From contig CAZCWX010000155.1 of assembly GCA_964502465.1 (NCBI GenBank), positions 1 through 11,008 on the forward strand: 11,008 nt of DNA. Reading direction: 5' to 3'. The DNA is from CAZCWX01 sp964502465. Its GTDB lineage: Bacteria; Desulfobacterota; Binatia; Bin18. A program made the position numbers and the translations under genes. Under the pieces are notes generated by a model. The model saw only the letters and a list, made by a program, of their open reading frames with translations, searched no databases and was not told the origin of the DNA. Within the stretch, counting starts at the first letter, position 1. Each line of letters opens with the position of its first letter. Shown piece by piece: positions 1 through 6,916 of the stretch.

Positions 1-319
1 GCGGGCCACGGCAAGGGACGGCGGGGAGGAGGAATCCGCTCTGAGCGCGGAACAGCAGGCAGCCGAGGGCAGAGTAGCTCGGTGCCCCAAGGGGCCGAGT
101 GCAGGACCGCACAGGGAGGACAAGGCGGAGGGAGGACCGCCGCGACGCAGCCAGACCTGCACCAGGGAGCGGCTGCGCGGCGGCGGGTCATCGCCCCAGC
201 CTTGAGCGAGCCTGCTCTCGCTTCCCATCCGACCTGAACCGCCGAGTGCGGACCCGCCTGCTCGGTGGTGGGGGGAGGGCGGTCAGCAATGATCGCCCTC
301 CCCCGATTAGGCTTTTTTT
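1..319 (+). ncRNA. Candidate structured non-coding RNA, possibly truncated by the window start
   Basis: No frame here gives a convincing protein, but the sequence folds densely. Stems visible by eye are: 35-39 with 47-51; 78-88 with 91-99 (CTCGGTGCCCC, loop AA, GGGGCCGAG); a long interrupted stem 134-152 with 171-189 enclosing a small CCTG/CAGG hairpin; AGCGAG/CTCGCT around 204-221; ACCGCCGAG with CTCGGTGGT at about 238-246 and 261-269. CCGAG at 63-67 can also pair with CTCGG at 78-82, so an alternative fold is possible. The segment GCCGAGTGC(A)GGACC occurs twice (94-108 and about 241-254). The run ends in a strong hairpin and T-tract. I do not see the conserved cores of RNase P, SRP, tmRNA or 6S RNA. 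An IscB-associated HEARO/omega RNA is one hypothesis, based only on size, GC content and domain style. The true 5' end may lie before position 1. Confidence 0.45.
271..319 (+). terminator. Strong rho-independent-like terminator hairpin
   Basis: Bases 271-284 (GGGGGAGGGCGGTC) pair with 291-304 (GATCGCCCTCCCCC) to give 14 pairs, one of them a G-U wobble, closing a six-base AGCAAT loop. Seven T's follow at 313-319. The T-tract is eight bases from the stem, farther than in a canonical terminator. No comparable T-tract lies on the other strand, so it points to a + strand transcript ending here, which supports an RNA upstream. Confidence 0.6.
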
Positions 320-325
320 CTCCCC

Positions 326-733
326 TCACGGGACCTTCTTGAATCCTGCTTGCACAAAATGCTGATCGAAGGCAAAAGCTGTCTCTAGCTTGAATCTCTT
401 CATCACAACGAACGAAATACAATCCGTGAGCGAATAGTCTTTGTCTTGATGCTGCTGAAAATACTGCCAGCCTTCCCTGAACAACCCTTCGTCTACCTGT
501 ACGAACTGTACGGAAGGACTCGTCAGCAATCGATTTCCAACTTCCACAGCTTTTGCATGATACCCGCGACTGTTGAAGTAAGTGACGACTTCATTAAACA
601 CGTATGACGTGGTGACCAACGGCGGCATCCGCTTTCTCAGACCGCGCCAATGTTTCGACGCGGCACGATGATTCTGATCATTGGACAACTCCAGGGCTAA
701 CACATAGCCCGTATCCAGGAACACCGCGGTCAT
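326..733 (-). CDS. PIN-domain ribonuclease toxin (VapC-like)
   Basis: This 135-residue protein has the length and acidic-residue layout of PIN-domain toxins, which are metal-dependent ribonucleases that cleave RNA in the cytoplasm. The opening strand FLDTGYVLAL carries Asp7. Glu48 lies in YVFNEV, Asp99 and Asp104 in the DYSLTDCIS segment, and Asp123 in AFDQHF, so the usual quartet of metal ligands appears complete and the enzyme is probably active. Its start codon overlaps the stop of the upstream antitoxin gene (ATGA, 730-733), a typical coupled toxin-antitoxin arrangement. The RNA target cannot be read from sequence. The gene converges on the left-end RNA and its terminator. Confidence 0.88.
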   Translation of the reverse strand: MTAVFLDTGYVLALELSNDQNHRAASKHWRGLRKRMPPLVTTSYVFNEVVTYFNSRGYHAKAVEVGNRLLTSPSVQFVQVDEGLFREGWQYFQQHQDKDYSLTDCISFVVMKRFKLETAFAFDQHFVQAGFKKVP

Positions 734-942
734 CGGCCGTAAATGTAGGTGTCATGATGTTCAGAGGCATCGGTAATCTCGTCCGCAATCGGCTGACTGC
801 CCAGCGCAAAAATCGGGTCCTCCGTGACCGGCACGACAAGAATGATACTATTGTCCTTGCGAATCTCGACTTCTTTGATGCCCTTCAGGAACTTCTTCGG
901 AACGATGACGCCCTGCTCGGTGACTTTTGTTTTCATCTGCAT
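730..942 (-). CDS. AbrB/SpoVT-type antitoxin (VapB-like)
   Basis: This 70-residue protein has an N-terminal segment (about residues 4-40: KTKVTEQGVIVPKKFLKG, then EVEIRKDNSIILVVPV) that looks like the swapped-hairpin DNA-binding fold of AbrB-type antitoxins. The acidic tail (41-70, with ITDASEHHDTYIYG) would be the part that wraps and inhibits the PIN toxin. Such antitoxins normally repress their own operon. I chose the ATG at 942 because GGAG lies six bases upstream; the next Met (residue 3) would be twelve bases away. It overlaps the toxin by four bases. VapB-type is an inference from the fold and the partner. Confidence 0.85.
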   Translation of the reverse strand: MQMKTKVTEQGVIVPKKFLKGIKEVEIRKDNSIILVVPVTEDPIFALGSQPIADEITDASEHHDTYIYGR

Positions 943-1045
943 CGTTTACTCCACACACTGCCATGCTGTTCGTATATTACACGGCGTCCCGCGATTTCGT
1001 CCAACATGAATTAGACGACTGTGCGGTTTCTATTAGTGCCAGCAT

Positions 1046-1132
1046 GTTCCTATCGCTGGAAACAGGTTCCTACATCTACCAACTCCTCGGTTGCTACATC
1101 TGCCAACGTGTTTGCCGCAGGTTCTACAAACC
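1046..1132. repeat. Degenerate direct repeats upstream of the toxin-antitoxin operon
   Basis: Two 19-base copies differing at two positions lie 24 bases apart: GGTTCCTACATCTACCAAC (1065-1083) and GGTTGCTACATCTGCCAAC (1089-1107). More diverged relatives are at about 1046-1063 (GTTCCTATCGCTGGAAAC) and 1120-1132 (GGTTCTACAAACC). Three TATAAAC words follow at 1134-1140, 1156-1162 and 1165-1171. These could be protein-binding sites or the decayed edge of a mobile element. They lie 100-190 bases upstream of the antitoxin start. Confidence 0.5.
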
Positions 1133-1508
1133 TTATAAACATGTGATGCCCTCTCTATAAACCCTATAAACCTCCGCTGTCAATGATTCGCTCTGCTACG
1201 CCTCAAGCGACAGCCGGCGCGTCGCGCACTTCCCAGACCTGCCGTCGTGGGTCCCACCGTCCTCCATGGCATGGGTCACAACTGAAGGGCAAATGAGGGC
1301 ATTGAAGTCCTGCAGGTATCCTTGGGTTCTTTCCCCCTTATAGTGCAAATCGGCAGCTGCTGTACGGCGGAGTATGGGAAGATATCCAACCAAATCGTGC
1401 CGAGCAGCGTCTCCACCTGTGCAAACAATTCTCCTCTCCACCTTGTCGATTGCCTTGCACCTAAATCGAACCACACGACATTGGGACACTCCAGCACTCG
1501 CGGGGAAC
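1133..1508. other. Stretch without a recognisable gene
   Basis: No protein family is recognised here. On the - strand two long frames are open in parallel (about 1276-1596 and 1196-1489), neither with a convincing start or ribosome binding site. The second is in the same frame as the broken fragment at 1541-1828, separated from it by a single TGA at 1541-1543. This looks like decayed coding sequence continuing from the fragments to its right. Confidence 0.4.
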
Positions 1509-1828
1509 TCACCTTCGGCCGGCCATGAACTGGCCGGGCTTCATAAGGAAGGGGGAACCTGCGCCCAGTTGCCACCACCGACAAAACCGGGACCACCAGC
1601 CAACTGATCGGTCACCGCACTGTTGAGTACCACATACCACTGTGGCCTCAGCCATATGGCGCCAAAATTCACCTCTGCCCAATTGAAGGAGGTGGTGAGG
1701 CGATCGATCACGGTTGTCGTGCAAAAATCGACGTTCGATTGCCAGCTTCCTCCGAACTTGATAATGACCCCACGCGCCTGACGGACCTGGTAGACCTTCG
1801 CTGCAAATTTCTCAAATCTACTTCTCAA
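1509..1828 (-). pseudogene. Frameshifted fragment of an unidentified protein
   Basis: The frame 1828-1541 is open for 95 codons between a TAG immediately upstream (1829-1831) and a TGA, and has only a TTG start. The inner part (VIIKFGGSWQSNVDF, then ...TTSFNWAEVNFGAIWLRPQW, then GGPGFVGGGNW) reads like real protein. Near 1550 the sense appears to shift into the neighbouring frame (PFLMKPGQFMAGRR) and stops at 1509. I take this as a remnant of a larger protein with a frameshift. The family is not identified. It begins inside the stop region of the OmpA fragment, so the two remnants abut. Confidence 0.45.
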
Positions 1829-2210
1829 CTAGCTCGACGCGCCGGTTCTTCGCGCGGCCCGAATCGGCGTGGTTAGTAGCCACCGGCACTAACGGCCCCA
1901 CCCCGTGGGCCTCCAGGCGGTCGGCTGCTGTCCCATGCTCGCGGACAAGCACCTCGACCACAGCTTGCGCGCGTATTTTGGAGAGATGCAGGTTGTATTC
2001 CATGCTCCCGCTCAGGTCGGTGTGCCCTACCACGTAGACCTTGAGTTGTGGGCGGTTGGCAAGCAGCGTCGCAATTTCCTTCACGGCGGGGCCTGATTCC
2101 TGCTTGAGAGAGGCCACGTTCCCCCCTGAGTGTATAAAGGAAGCCGACGCCCGTACTGCGAGCGAGGAACACGGACGACATATTGAACTGCGCGAGTCGA
2201 GCAAACATCG
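1818..2210 (-). pseudogene. OmpA-family C-terminal domain fragment, truncated and frameshifted
   Basis: The 3' part is a clear OmpA-like peptidoglycan-binding domain: LKVYVVGHTD, the YN..LS..RAQAVV segment, ADRLEAHGVGPLVPVATN and GRAKNRRVELVEK, which in intact proteins anchors the outer membrane to diaminopimelate in the wall. Homology-like sequence begins near 2138 (FIHSGGNVASLKQES). Just upstream the sense seems to continue in another frame (TGVGFLY), indicating a frameshift around 2130-2140. No signal peptide or N-terminal half is present. The first in-frame ATG (2342) lies inside the neighbouring esterase gene and the residues between are not protein-like, so I do not accept it as a start. 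This is a 5'-deleted remnant. Confidence 0.7.
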
Positions 2211-2271
2211 GCTTCCAAGCGGCTGGGAGGTGCCCTCACTTCGAAGAGTGGGTACCGTTTTGCTTGTTCCC

Positions 2272-3096
2272 TTACTGTCCCCCCCTCCCCAAGAGGAACT
2301 CCAACGGTATGTATACGCGCTCTCGCCATGCTTTCTCCCCATGTTCTGCCCCCTCGAACTTCAGCGTCATCCAATCTCTCCCCTTCGTGTAGCCTTTTGT
2401 GCTTACCACCCTATCTACTTGTTCCTGGTACGCCTCATACCGTGCATCCAATGTCCTTGTCCCATAGTCGAAGTATAGCTTGTGATTCCCCGCCTTGGGC
2501 AATATCCTTTCCAGGTAGTCCACCATAACTCCTCTGCCGGCTGGCCAATGGGGTGAGAGACACCCAGCCCCAGCAAATATGTACGGATACTCACACAAGG
2601 CGTAGAGAGATACTAACCCTCCCATGCTCGAACCCATGATGAACGTATGCTCTTGGTCAGACAAGGTTCGGTATCTCTCATTGATGAATGGCTTTAACTC
2701 CTCGATGAGGAACTTCAGGTAGCGGTCCGAAATCGGCCTACCAAAGACCCATCTCCATAACCTCAGTTGAGCCTTCATCCGGGCCTGTGGTGACATTTCG
2801 AAAGGTCGCTGGGGCAGGTACTCCTGGACGCGTTTCGGCGTGTTCCAGATACCCACGACGATGGCTTCTCGGATCCGACCCTCGGCGATGAGGCGCCCCA
2901 TCGCCTCAGGGATTCCCCAGTCCACTCCAAGAAACGACGTCCGTGGATCGAAGAGGTTTTGGCCATCCTGCATGTAAACTACTGGGAAGGAACGGGTGTC
3001 TGTTTCGTAGTAGCGCGGCGGTAACCAAACATCAACGTTACGAGGCGCGACATAATGTGAGGCAAACCTTGGATGATGTTGCAGTTCTCCCAGCAT
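2272..3096 (-). CDS. Alpha/beta-hydrolase, putative esterase of the EstD/Fes (PF00756) type
   Basis: The 274-residue protein carries the hallmarks of the D-type esterase family: VDVWLPPRYY, then VVYMQDGQNLFDP (39-51), then the nucleophile elbow GSSMGG (155-160, with Ser157 in GxSxG). Asp217 (GTRTLD) and His252 (GAEHGEK) are well placed to finish the catalytic triad, so it should be an active cytoplasmic hydrolase. Relatives hydrolyse siderophore, feruloyl or acetyl esters, and the substrate here is unknown. No signal peptide is visible. AAGGA precedes the ATG by four bases. It follows the flavin monooxygenase by 62 bases on the same strand and is probably co-transcribed, hinting that it processes an ester made or released by that enzyme. 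Confidence 0.82.
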   Translation of the reverse strand: MLGELQHHPRFASHYVAPRNVDVWLPPRYYETDTRSFPVVYMQDGQNLFDPRTSFLGVDWGIPEAMGRLIAEGRIREAIVVGIWNTPKRVQEYLPQRPFEMSPQARMKAQLRLWRWVFGRPISDRYLKFLIEELKPFINERYRTLSDQEHTFIMGSSMGGLVSLYALCEYPYIFAGAGCLSPHWPAGRGVMVDYLERILPKAGNHKLYFDYGTRTLDARYEAYQEQVDRVVSTKGYTKGRDWMTLKFEGAEHGEKAWRERVYIPLEFLLGRGGQ

Positions 3097-3158
3097 GATG
3101 TCCTTGCGTCTTTCAGTCGAAAAGCCCGCCCAAGGTGGGTAGTCACCTTTTGGCGCAC

Positions 3159-4484
3159 TCAGAAGAAACGATTCTGCGGGCGCGGCAGCCCGAGATTCTC
3201 ACGCAGCGTCGTCCCTTCGTAGTCGCGCCGAAAGAGCTCGCGCCGCTGCAGTTCTGGCACCACCTGCTCGACGAAGTCGTCGAGCCCGCCCGGCAGATAC
3301 GGGAACATGATATTGAAGCCATCGCAGCCCTCCGTCACCAGCCATTCCTCCATCTGATCGGCAATCAGGGCCGGGGTGCCGATCAACTCCAGGACGCCGA
3401 AGCTGCCGCCCACGTACTGGGCGAGTTGGCGTACGGTCATCTTATCTCGCTTCGCCATGTCCACCAGTTTCTGCCGCGCGCTCTTGCTTGCATTGCTTTC
3501 TGGAATCTCCGGCAGCGGACCGTCCAGGTCCAACCTGGACACATCGTAGCCGAGCTGAACGGACAGCGTGGCAATGCCACTATCCGGATGCACTAGGCCG
3601 TCCAGCCGTGTTTTCTTCGCGCGCGCTTCGGCCAAAGTATCGCCCACTACGACGAAGGCGCCCGGCAAAATCTTCAGGTGGTCGCGGGACCGTCCGCACG
3701 CCTGGAGTCGGTCTTTCATATCGGCATAGAAGCGCTGTGCGTCGACGAGGTTGTTAGGGCCGCTGAAGATGACCTCCGCCGTCTCGGCCGCGAGCTGGCG
3801 TCCAGCCTCCGATGCGCCGGCCTGGACAATGACCGGCCAACCCTGGATCGGGCGGGCAACGTTCAGCGGTCCCCGCACTGAGAAATACGGCCCTTTATGG
3901 TCTAGCACATGCAGCTTCGCGGGGTCGAAATAGAGGCCCGTCTCAACATCGCGAATAAAGGCGTCGTCCGCCCAGCTGTCCCACAACCCTGTGACGACAT
4001 CGAAGAACTCGCGCGCGCGCCGGTAGCGCTCCCCATGCTCCAGGTGTTCTTCGCGCCCGAAGTTCAACGCCTCCTGCGGGTTGGCCGAGGTAACGACGTT
4101 CCAGCCGGCACGCCCCCCACTGATGTGGTCGAGCGAGGCGAATTTGCGCGCGACATGATACGGCTCGTTATAGGTCGTGGACGCGGTGGCGATCAGCCCT
4201 AAATGCTCAGTGACCGTGGCGAGCGCTGGGAGCAGCGTCAAGGGGTCGAAGGACGTGACCGTGGCGCTGCGTTTGAGCGCATTCATCGGCATGTTCATTA
4301 CGGCCAAGTGATCCGCCATGAAAAAGGCGTCGAAGCGCCCGCGCTCCAGCGTCTGGACGAATCGCTGGTAGTGCGCGAAATTGAAGTTCGCATCGGGGAA
4401 CGCTCCCGGATAGCGCCAGGCGGCGGTATGAATGCTGACCGGCCGCATGAACGCGCCCAGTCGCAGTGTTCGTGAGTGAGCCAC
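3159..4484 (-). CDS. Flavin-dependent monooxygenase, NtaA/SnaA/DszA type (two-component, A subunit)
   Basis: This 441-residue protein fits the bacterial-luciferase-like monooxygenases that oxidise substrates such as nitrilotriacetate (NtaA), pristinamycin (SnaA) or dibenzothiophene sulfone (DszA), using reduced FMN from a separate reductase. Diagnostic segments are FDAFFMADHL (51-60), TTYNEPYHVARKFASLDHIS then GGRAGWNVVTS (103-133), and the RPIQGWPVIVQAGASEAGR stretch (211-229). The sequence is full length for the family. I chose the GTG at 4484 because GGAGG lies five bases upstream; the gene seems to lack an ATG in a better position. No flavin reductase is encoded in the window, so the partner must be elsewhere. 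The substrate is unknown. It appears more GC-rich than the remnants to its left. Confidence 0.87.
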   Translation of the reverse strand: MAHSRTLRLGAFMRPVSIHTAAWRYPGAFPDANFNFAHYQRFVQTLERGRFDAFFMADHLAVMNMPMNALKRSATVTSFDPLTLLPALATVTEHLGLIATASTTYNEPYHVARKFASLDHISGGRAGWNVVTSANPQEALNFGREEHLEHGERYRRAREFFDVVTGLWDSWADDAFIRDVETGLYFDPAKLHVLDHKGPYFSVRGPLNVARPIQGWPVIVQAGASEAGRQLAAETAEVIFSGPNNLVDAQRFYADMKDRLQACGRSRDHLKILPGAFVVVGDTLAEARAKKTRLDGLVHPDSGIATLSVQLGYDVSRLDLDGPLPEIPESNASKSARQKLVDMAKRDKMTVRQLAQYVGGSFGVLELIGTPALIADQMEEWLVTEGCDGFNIMFPYLPGGLDDFVEQVVPELQRRELFRRDYEGTTLRENLGLPRPQNRFF

Positions 4485-4622
4485 ACAACCCTCCGTCCCG
4501 GTCTAGTAATGAGAGTCAGAGTAACAAATCGACGGGTAATGACCACCCCGGATAGCACTCCCTTTGCCATCGTACGAACCAATCCCTTCTCCAGAGGCGA
4601 TGGCTTGGGCAATTCTTGTAGC

Positions 4623-4667
4623 GCAGGCGTCCTCGCCTGCATGGCTCAGCGCAGGCCAGAGGCCCGC
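4623..4667. repeat. Twin-hairpin dispersed repeat (REP/BIME-like)
   Basis: GCAGGCG (4623-4629), loop TCCT, CGCCTGC (4634-4640) forms a perfect seven-base hairpin. After ten bases a second hairpin pairs 4651-4657 with 4661-4667; read on the - strand it is GCGGGCC, loop TCT, GGCCTGC, with one G-U wobble, which suggests the RNA-relevant orientation is the - strand. The flanking word GTAGCGCAGGCGTCC resembles dispersed intergenic repeats known from several phyla, from memory only. It sits in the 243-base gap between sthA and the monooxygenase gene. Confidence 0.6.
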
Positions 4668-4727
4668 ACCACAATATGAGAACGGTCAACTTTACGTGCG
4701 ACTTCGAATCTTTGCCAGCACCGATCT

Positions 4728-6209
4728 TTATGATGACCCTACGGGTCGAGCCGCGTCCACCGCTTCTTCAACACTGGGCGGGACGACAGCACCGGTCGCG
4801 TGGCGAACCAATGCCAGTTTATTGGCGGCGTTGTAGGCAGCAACTTTATAGCATTCCGCTAACGTCGGGTAGTTAAAAACAGTCTTGAGAAAATAGTCGA
4901 GACCACCGCCTAAGCCGAGCACCGCCTGGCCGACGTGAATCAATTCAGTGGCCCCGCTGCCAATGCAGTGACAGCCTAATAACCGTCCATCTTCGCGGTG
5001 GAAGAGCATCTTGAACATGCCGGCATCGTCACCAAGAATCGGGCCGCGAGAGATTTCTTTGTAGCGGGCAATGCCCGTTTCGTAGGGAATCTTGTTGCGT
5101 GTCAGTTCCTCTTCCGTGGCACCGACCATCGAGACTTCGGGAATGGCATAGATGCCCACTGGAAAATGGCTTCCCATTGGTTCGGCCTCGATGCCAAACA
5201 TGTGACACGCAGCGAGGCGTCCCTGTTCACTTGACGTGGCGGCCAGAGCCGGGAACCCAATGACATCACCTGCTGCCCAGATATGTTCAGCCGCAGTACG
5301 GTAGTCAGACCCGACCTGGAGTCGTCCACGTTCGTCAGGCTTGAGCCCAACCTCTTCGAGGTTTAAGGATTCCGTTGCCCCCACGCGACCGGCGGAAAAG
5401 AGGACGACATCGGCAACGAGATGTTTGCCAGACGCAAGTTGCAGCAGCCCTTGCCGTGGGGACGTCTGGACAATATTGATCCGTTCGACAGCGTCACCAC
5501 AGCGAAAGATAACGTCACTCTTGCGCATTTGATGGATCAACTCATCGACAATTTCGTAGTCCAGGAACTCCAGTGGCCGTGGACGTTGATCAATCACGGT
5601 GACCTGTACGCCAAGTGCCGCAAACATGGAGGCGTATTCGATGCCGATGACTCCAGCGCCGACCACCGCCATTGTCCGCGGCAACTGAGACAGGTTCAGC
5701 ACTTCATCTGAAGTGATCACGGTCTGACCATCAGCGTCCACACCAGGCGGCTTGCTTGGGTGTGTGCCAACCGCAAGAAGAATGTGCTCCGTGGTGAGTC
5801 GGCGCGAGCCCTCCAAGGACTCCACGCGAATGGTATGGGGATCGACAAACACCGCGTGCCCATGCACGAGCTGCACATCATTGCGCGCCAGTGCGTCCTG
5901 GACGATGTTGATTTCTCGTTGGATAACCCGCCCAACGTGCCCAACGAGTTGCTGCATGCTTGGGCGCACTCGAGTGTTGGAGGAAAACGAGTCGGTTACT
6001 TCGAGACTTGGCCCTGAGTAGAGGCGTCGTACGGCTTCGCGGAAGGTTTTCGAGGGGATGGTTCCAGTCTCGATGCACACGCCGCCGATGCAACGATGTT
6101 TTTCAATCACCGCGACCTTTTTCCCGAGTTTCGCAGCCTGAATGGCTGCCCGTTGCCCTGCGGGACCGCTCCCAATACAAATGAGATCGTATTCGTTGCG
6201 TCGCTGCAT
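4728..6209 (-). CDS. sthA: Si-specific NAD(P)+ transhydrogenase (soluble pyridine nucleotide transhydrogenase)
   Basis: This 493-residue flavoprotein has the full disulfide-reductase fold: FAD-binding GSGPAG (13-18), an NAD(P)-binding GAGVIG (184-189), the second FAD motif AAGD (312-315), and a C-terminal dimerisation domain with FNYPTLAECYKVAAYNAANK (445-464). In true disulfide reductases the sequence after GGxC contains a second cysteine before IPSK. Here it is GGVCIETGTIPSK, with Thr50 in that place, the mark of SthA-type transhydrogenases, which move hydride between NADPH and NAD+ without a disulfide. An extra Cys40 lies nearby but not at the redox position. GGAG lies seven bases before the ATG. 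Its product would balance cofactors for the adjacent flavin enzymes (inference). It is slightly longer than the E. coli protein at the C terminus. Confidence 0.9.
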   Translation of the reverse strand: MQRRNEYDLICIGSGPAGQRAAIQAAKLGKKVAVIEKHRCIGGVCIETGTIPSKTFREAVRRLYSGPSLEVTDSFSSNTRVRPSMQQLVGHVGRVIQREINIVQDALARNDVQLVHGHAVFVDPHTIRVESLEGSRRLTTEHILLAVGTHPSKPPGVDADGQTVITSDEVLNLSQLPRTMAVVGAGVIGIEYASMFAALGVQVTVIDQRPRPLEFLDYEIVDELIHQMRKSDVIFRCGDAVERINIVQTSPRQGLLQLASGKHLVADVVLFSAGRVGATESLNLEEVGLKPDERGRLQVGSDYRTAAEHIWAAGDVIGFPALAATSSEQGRLAACHMFGIEAEPMGSHFPVGIYAIPEVSMVGATEEELTRNKIPYETGIARYKEISRGPILGDDAGMFKMLFHREDGRLLGCHCIGSGATELIHVGQAVLGLGGGLDYFLKTVFNYPTLAECYKVAAYNAANKLALVRHATGAVVPPSVEEAVDAARPVGSS

Positions 6210-6595
6210 TCCTTATCTCCATGGCTCCCCGGTACAGGTTGTCAATCGCCAGCATCCTCAGGCCCTTCCCCTTTTTTCAGATCAGTACACCCTCAACGTG
6301 TACCGCGTTCACTCCCGCCCCGCAAGTGTGCGGACCGTAGATAAGGCCTCTGTCACAGAACGATGAAAACTATGTGAAAAGAGCAGAAAACTCAGGGGAA
6401 GAGTTGAGGGAGCGAAGCCTCCGAGGAAAAAAATCTTCCGACTTTCCTGCTCTCAACTACCGTGAAAGGGAGTGTGACCTCCCTTCGACAAGTGCAGAGT
6501 GATCGGGTAAGTGTATGAGCCGGTGAAAAAAGCACTCACCCTAGCTTTGCGAGAAGCCGGAATCTCATAGGGGTATTATTGTAAGGAAACGCGAT
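6210..6595. promoter_or_regulatory. Divergent intergenic region rich in inverted repeats
   Basis: This 386-base gap separates sthA (-) from the small gene at 6596 (+). It holds a perfect GTACAC-7-GTGTAC palindrome (6285-6303), TCTGT-C-ACAGA (6349-6359), a larger imperfect stem with AGTTGAG (6402-6408) against CTCAACT (6452-6458), and AAGGGAG-6-CTCCCTT (6466-6485). The dyads are candidate operators and the large stem may form in RNA. No consensus promoter is convincing; TATTAT just before 6580 is a possible -10 for the + strand gene. No gene is seen in the gap. Confidence 0.4.
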
Positions 6596-6916
6596 ATGGC
6601 AAAGGTGTGGTTTGTGCGGCCAGAGAACCGCCTCGTCGCCCTGGGCGGTCGGCCTGCGTACGAAGGGCCCTTGGATCCTTTGGTGTGGTCACTAGATCTT
6701 GGACTCCACCGTTTCTATACGGATGGACCATTGTCACAAGACAGTGAGCCACCGCCAAAAGAGTTCGCCAAAGAAGATATGGTCTTGGTGGAAGTTACCC
6801 CCATGGACCTCACTCCCGGGACGAACTATCGGGTTGGCTTTTATTCGTCTCCCTACTCGCCGCACGCAGCGGTTGCCCGCTTGGGACCACCCTATCAAGG
6901 TAAACGGGTGGGGTGA
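6596..6916 (+). CDS. Small hypothetical protein
   Basis: I do not recognise the family. The 106-residue protein starts MAKVWFVRPENRLVALGGRP, is rich in Pro and aromatic residues, and has no membrane segment, signal peptide or Cys/His metal motif. Gene-like features are a clean ATG with AAGGA eight bases upstream (6583-6587), protein-like composition and isolation on its own strand. It is transcribed away from sthA and converges on the acyl-CoA ligase gene, overlapping its 3' end by 22 bases (6895-6916), so the two transcripts share antisense ends with no terminator visible between. A cytoplasmic accessory protein is the most that can be said. Confidence 0.6.
   Translation: MAKVWFVRPENRLVALGGRPAYEGPLDPLVWSLDLGLHRFYTDGPLSQDSEPPPKEFAKEDMVLVEVTPMDLTPGTNYRVGFYSSPYSPHAAVARLGPPYQGKRVG

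Noticed and set aside
99..365. 88-codon + strand open frame over the left-end region
   Set aside because: Arg-rich low-complexity translation, overlaps the stems and the terminator; better explained as RNA.
3125..3158. Possible terminator between the monooxygenase and esterase genes (CCCGCC/GGTGGG near T runs)
   Set aside because: On the coding (-) strand the stem has an A-C mismatch and only four T's follow; too weak to call.
3135..4475. Several long + strand frames opposite the monooxygenase gene
   Set aside because: Shadow frames of a GC-rich gene with clear family motifs on the other strand; no ribosome binding sites.
4844..6209. Cys40 and Cys45 as a redox disulfide in SthA
   Set aside because: The conserved Cys is Cys45; the second family cysteine would be at position 50, which is Thr. 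Cys40 is outside the motif.
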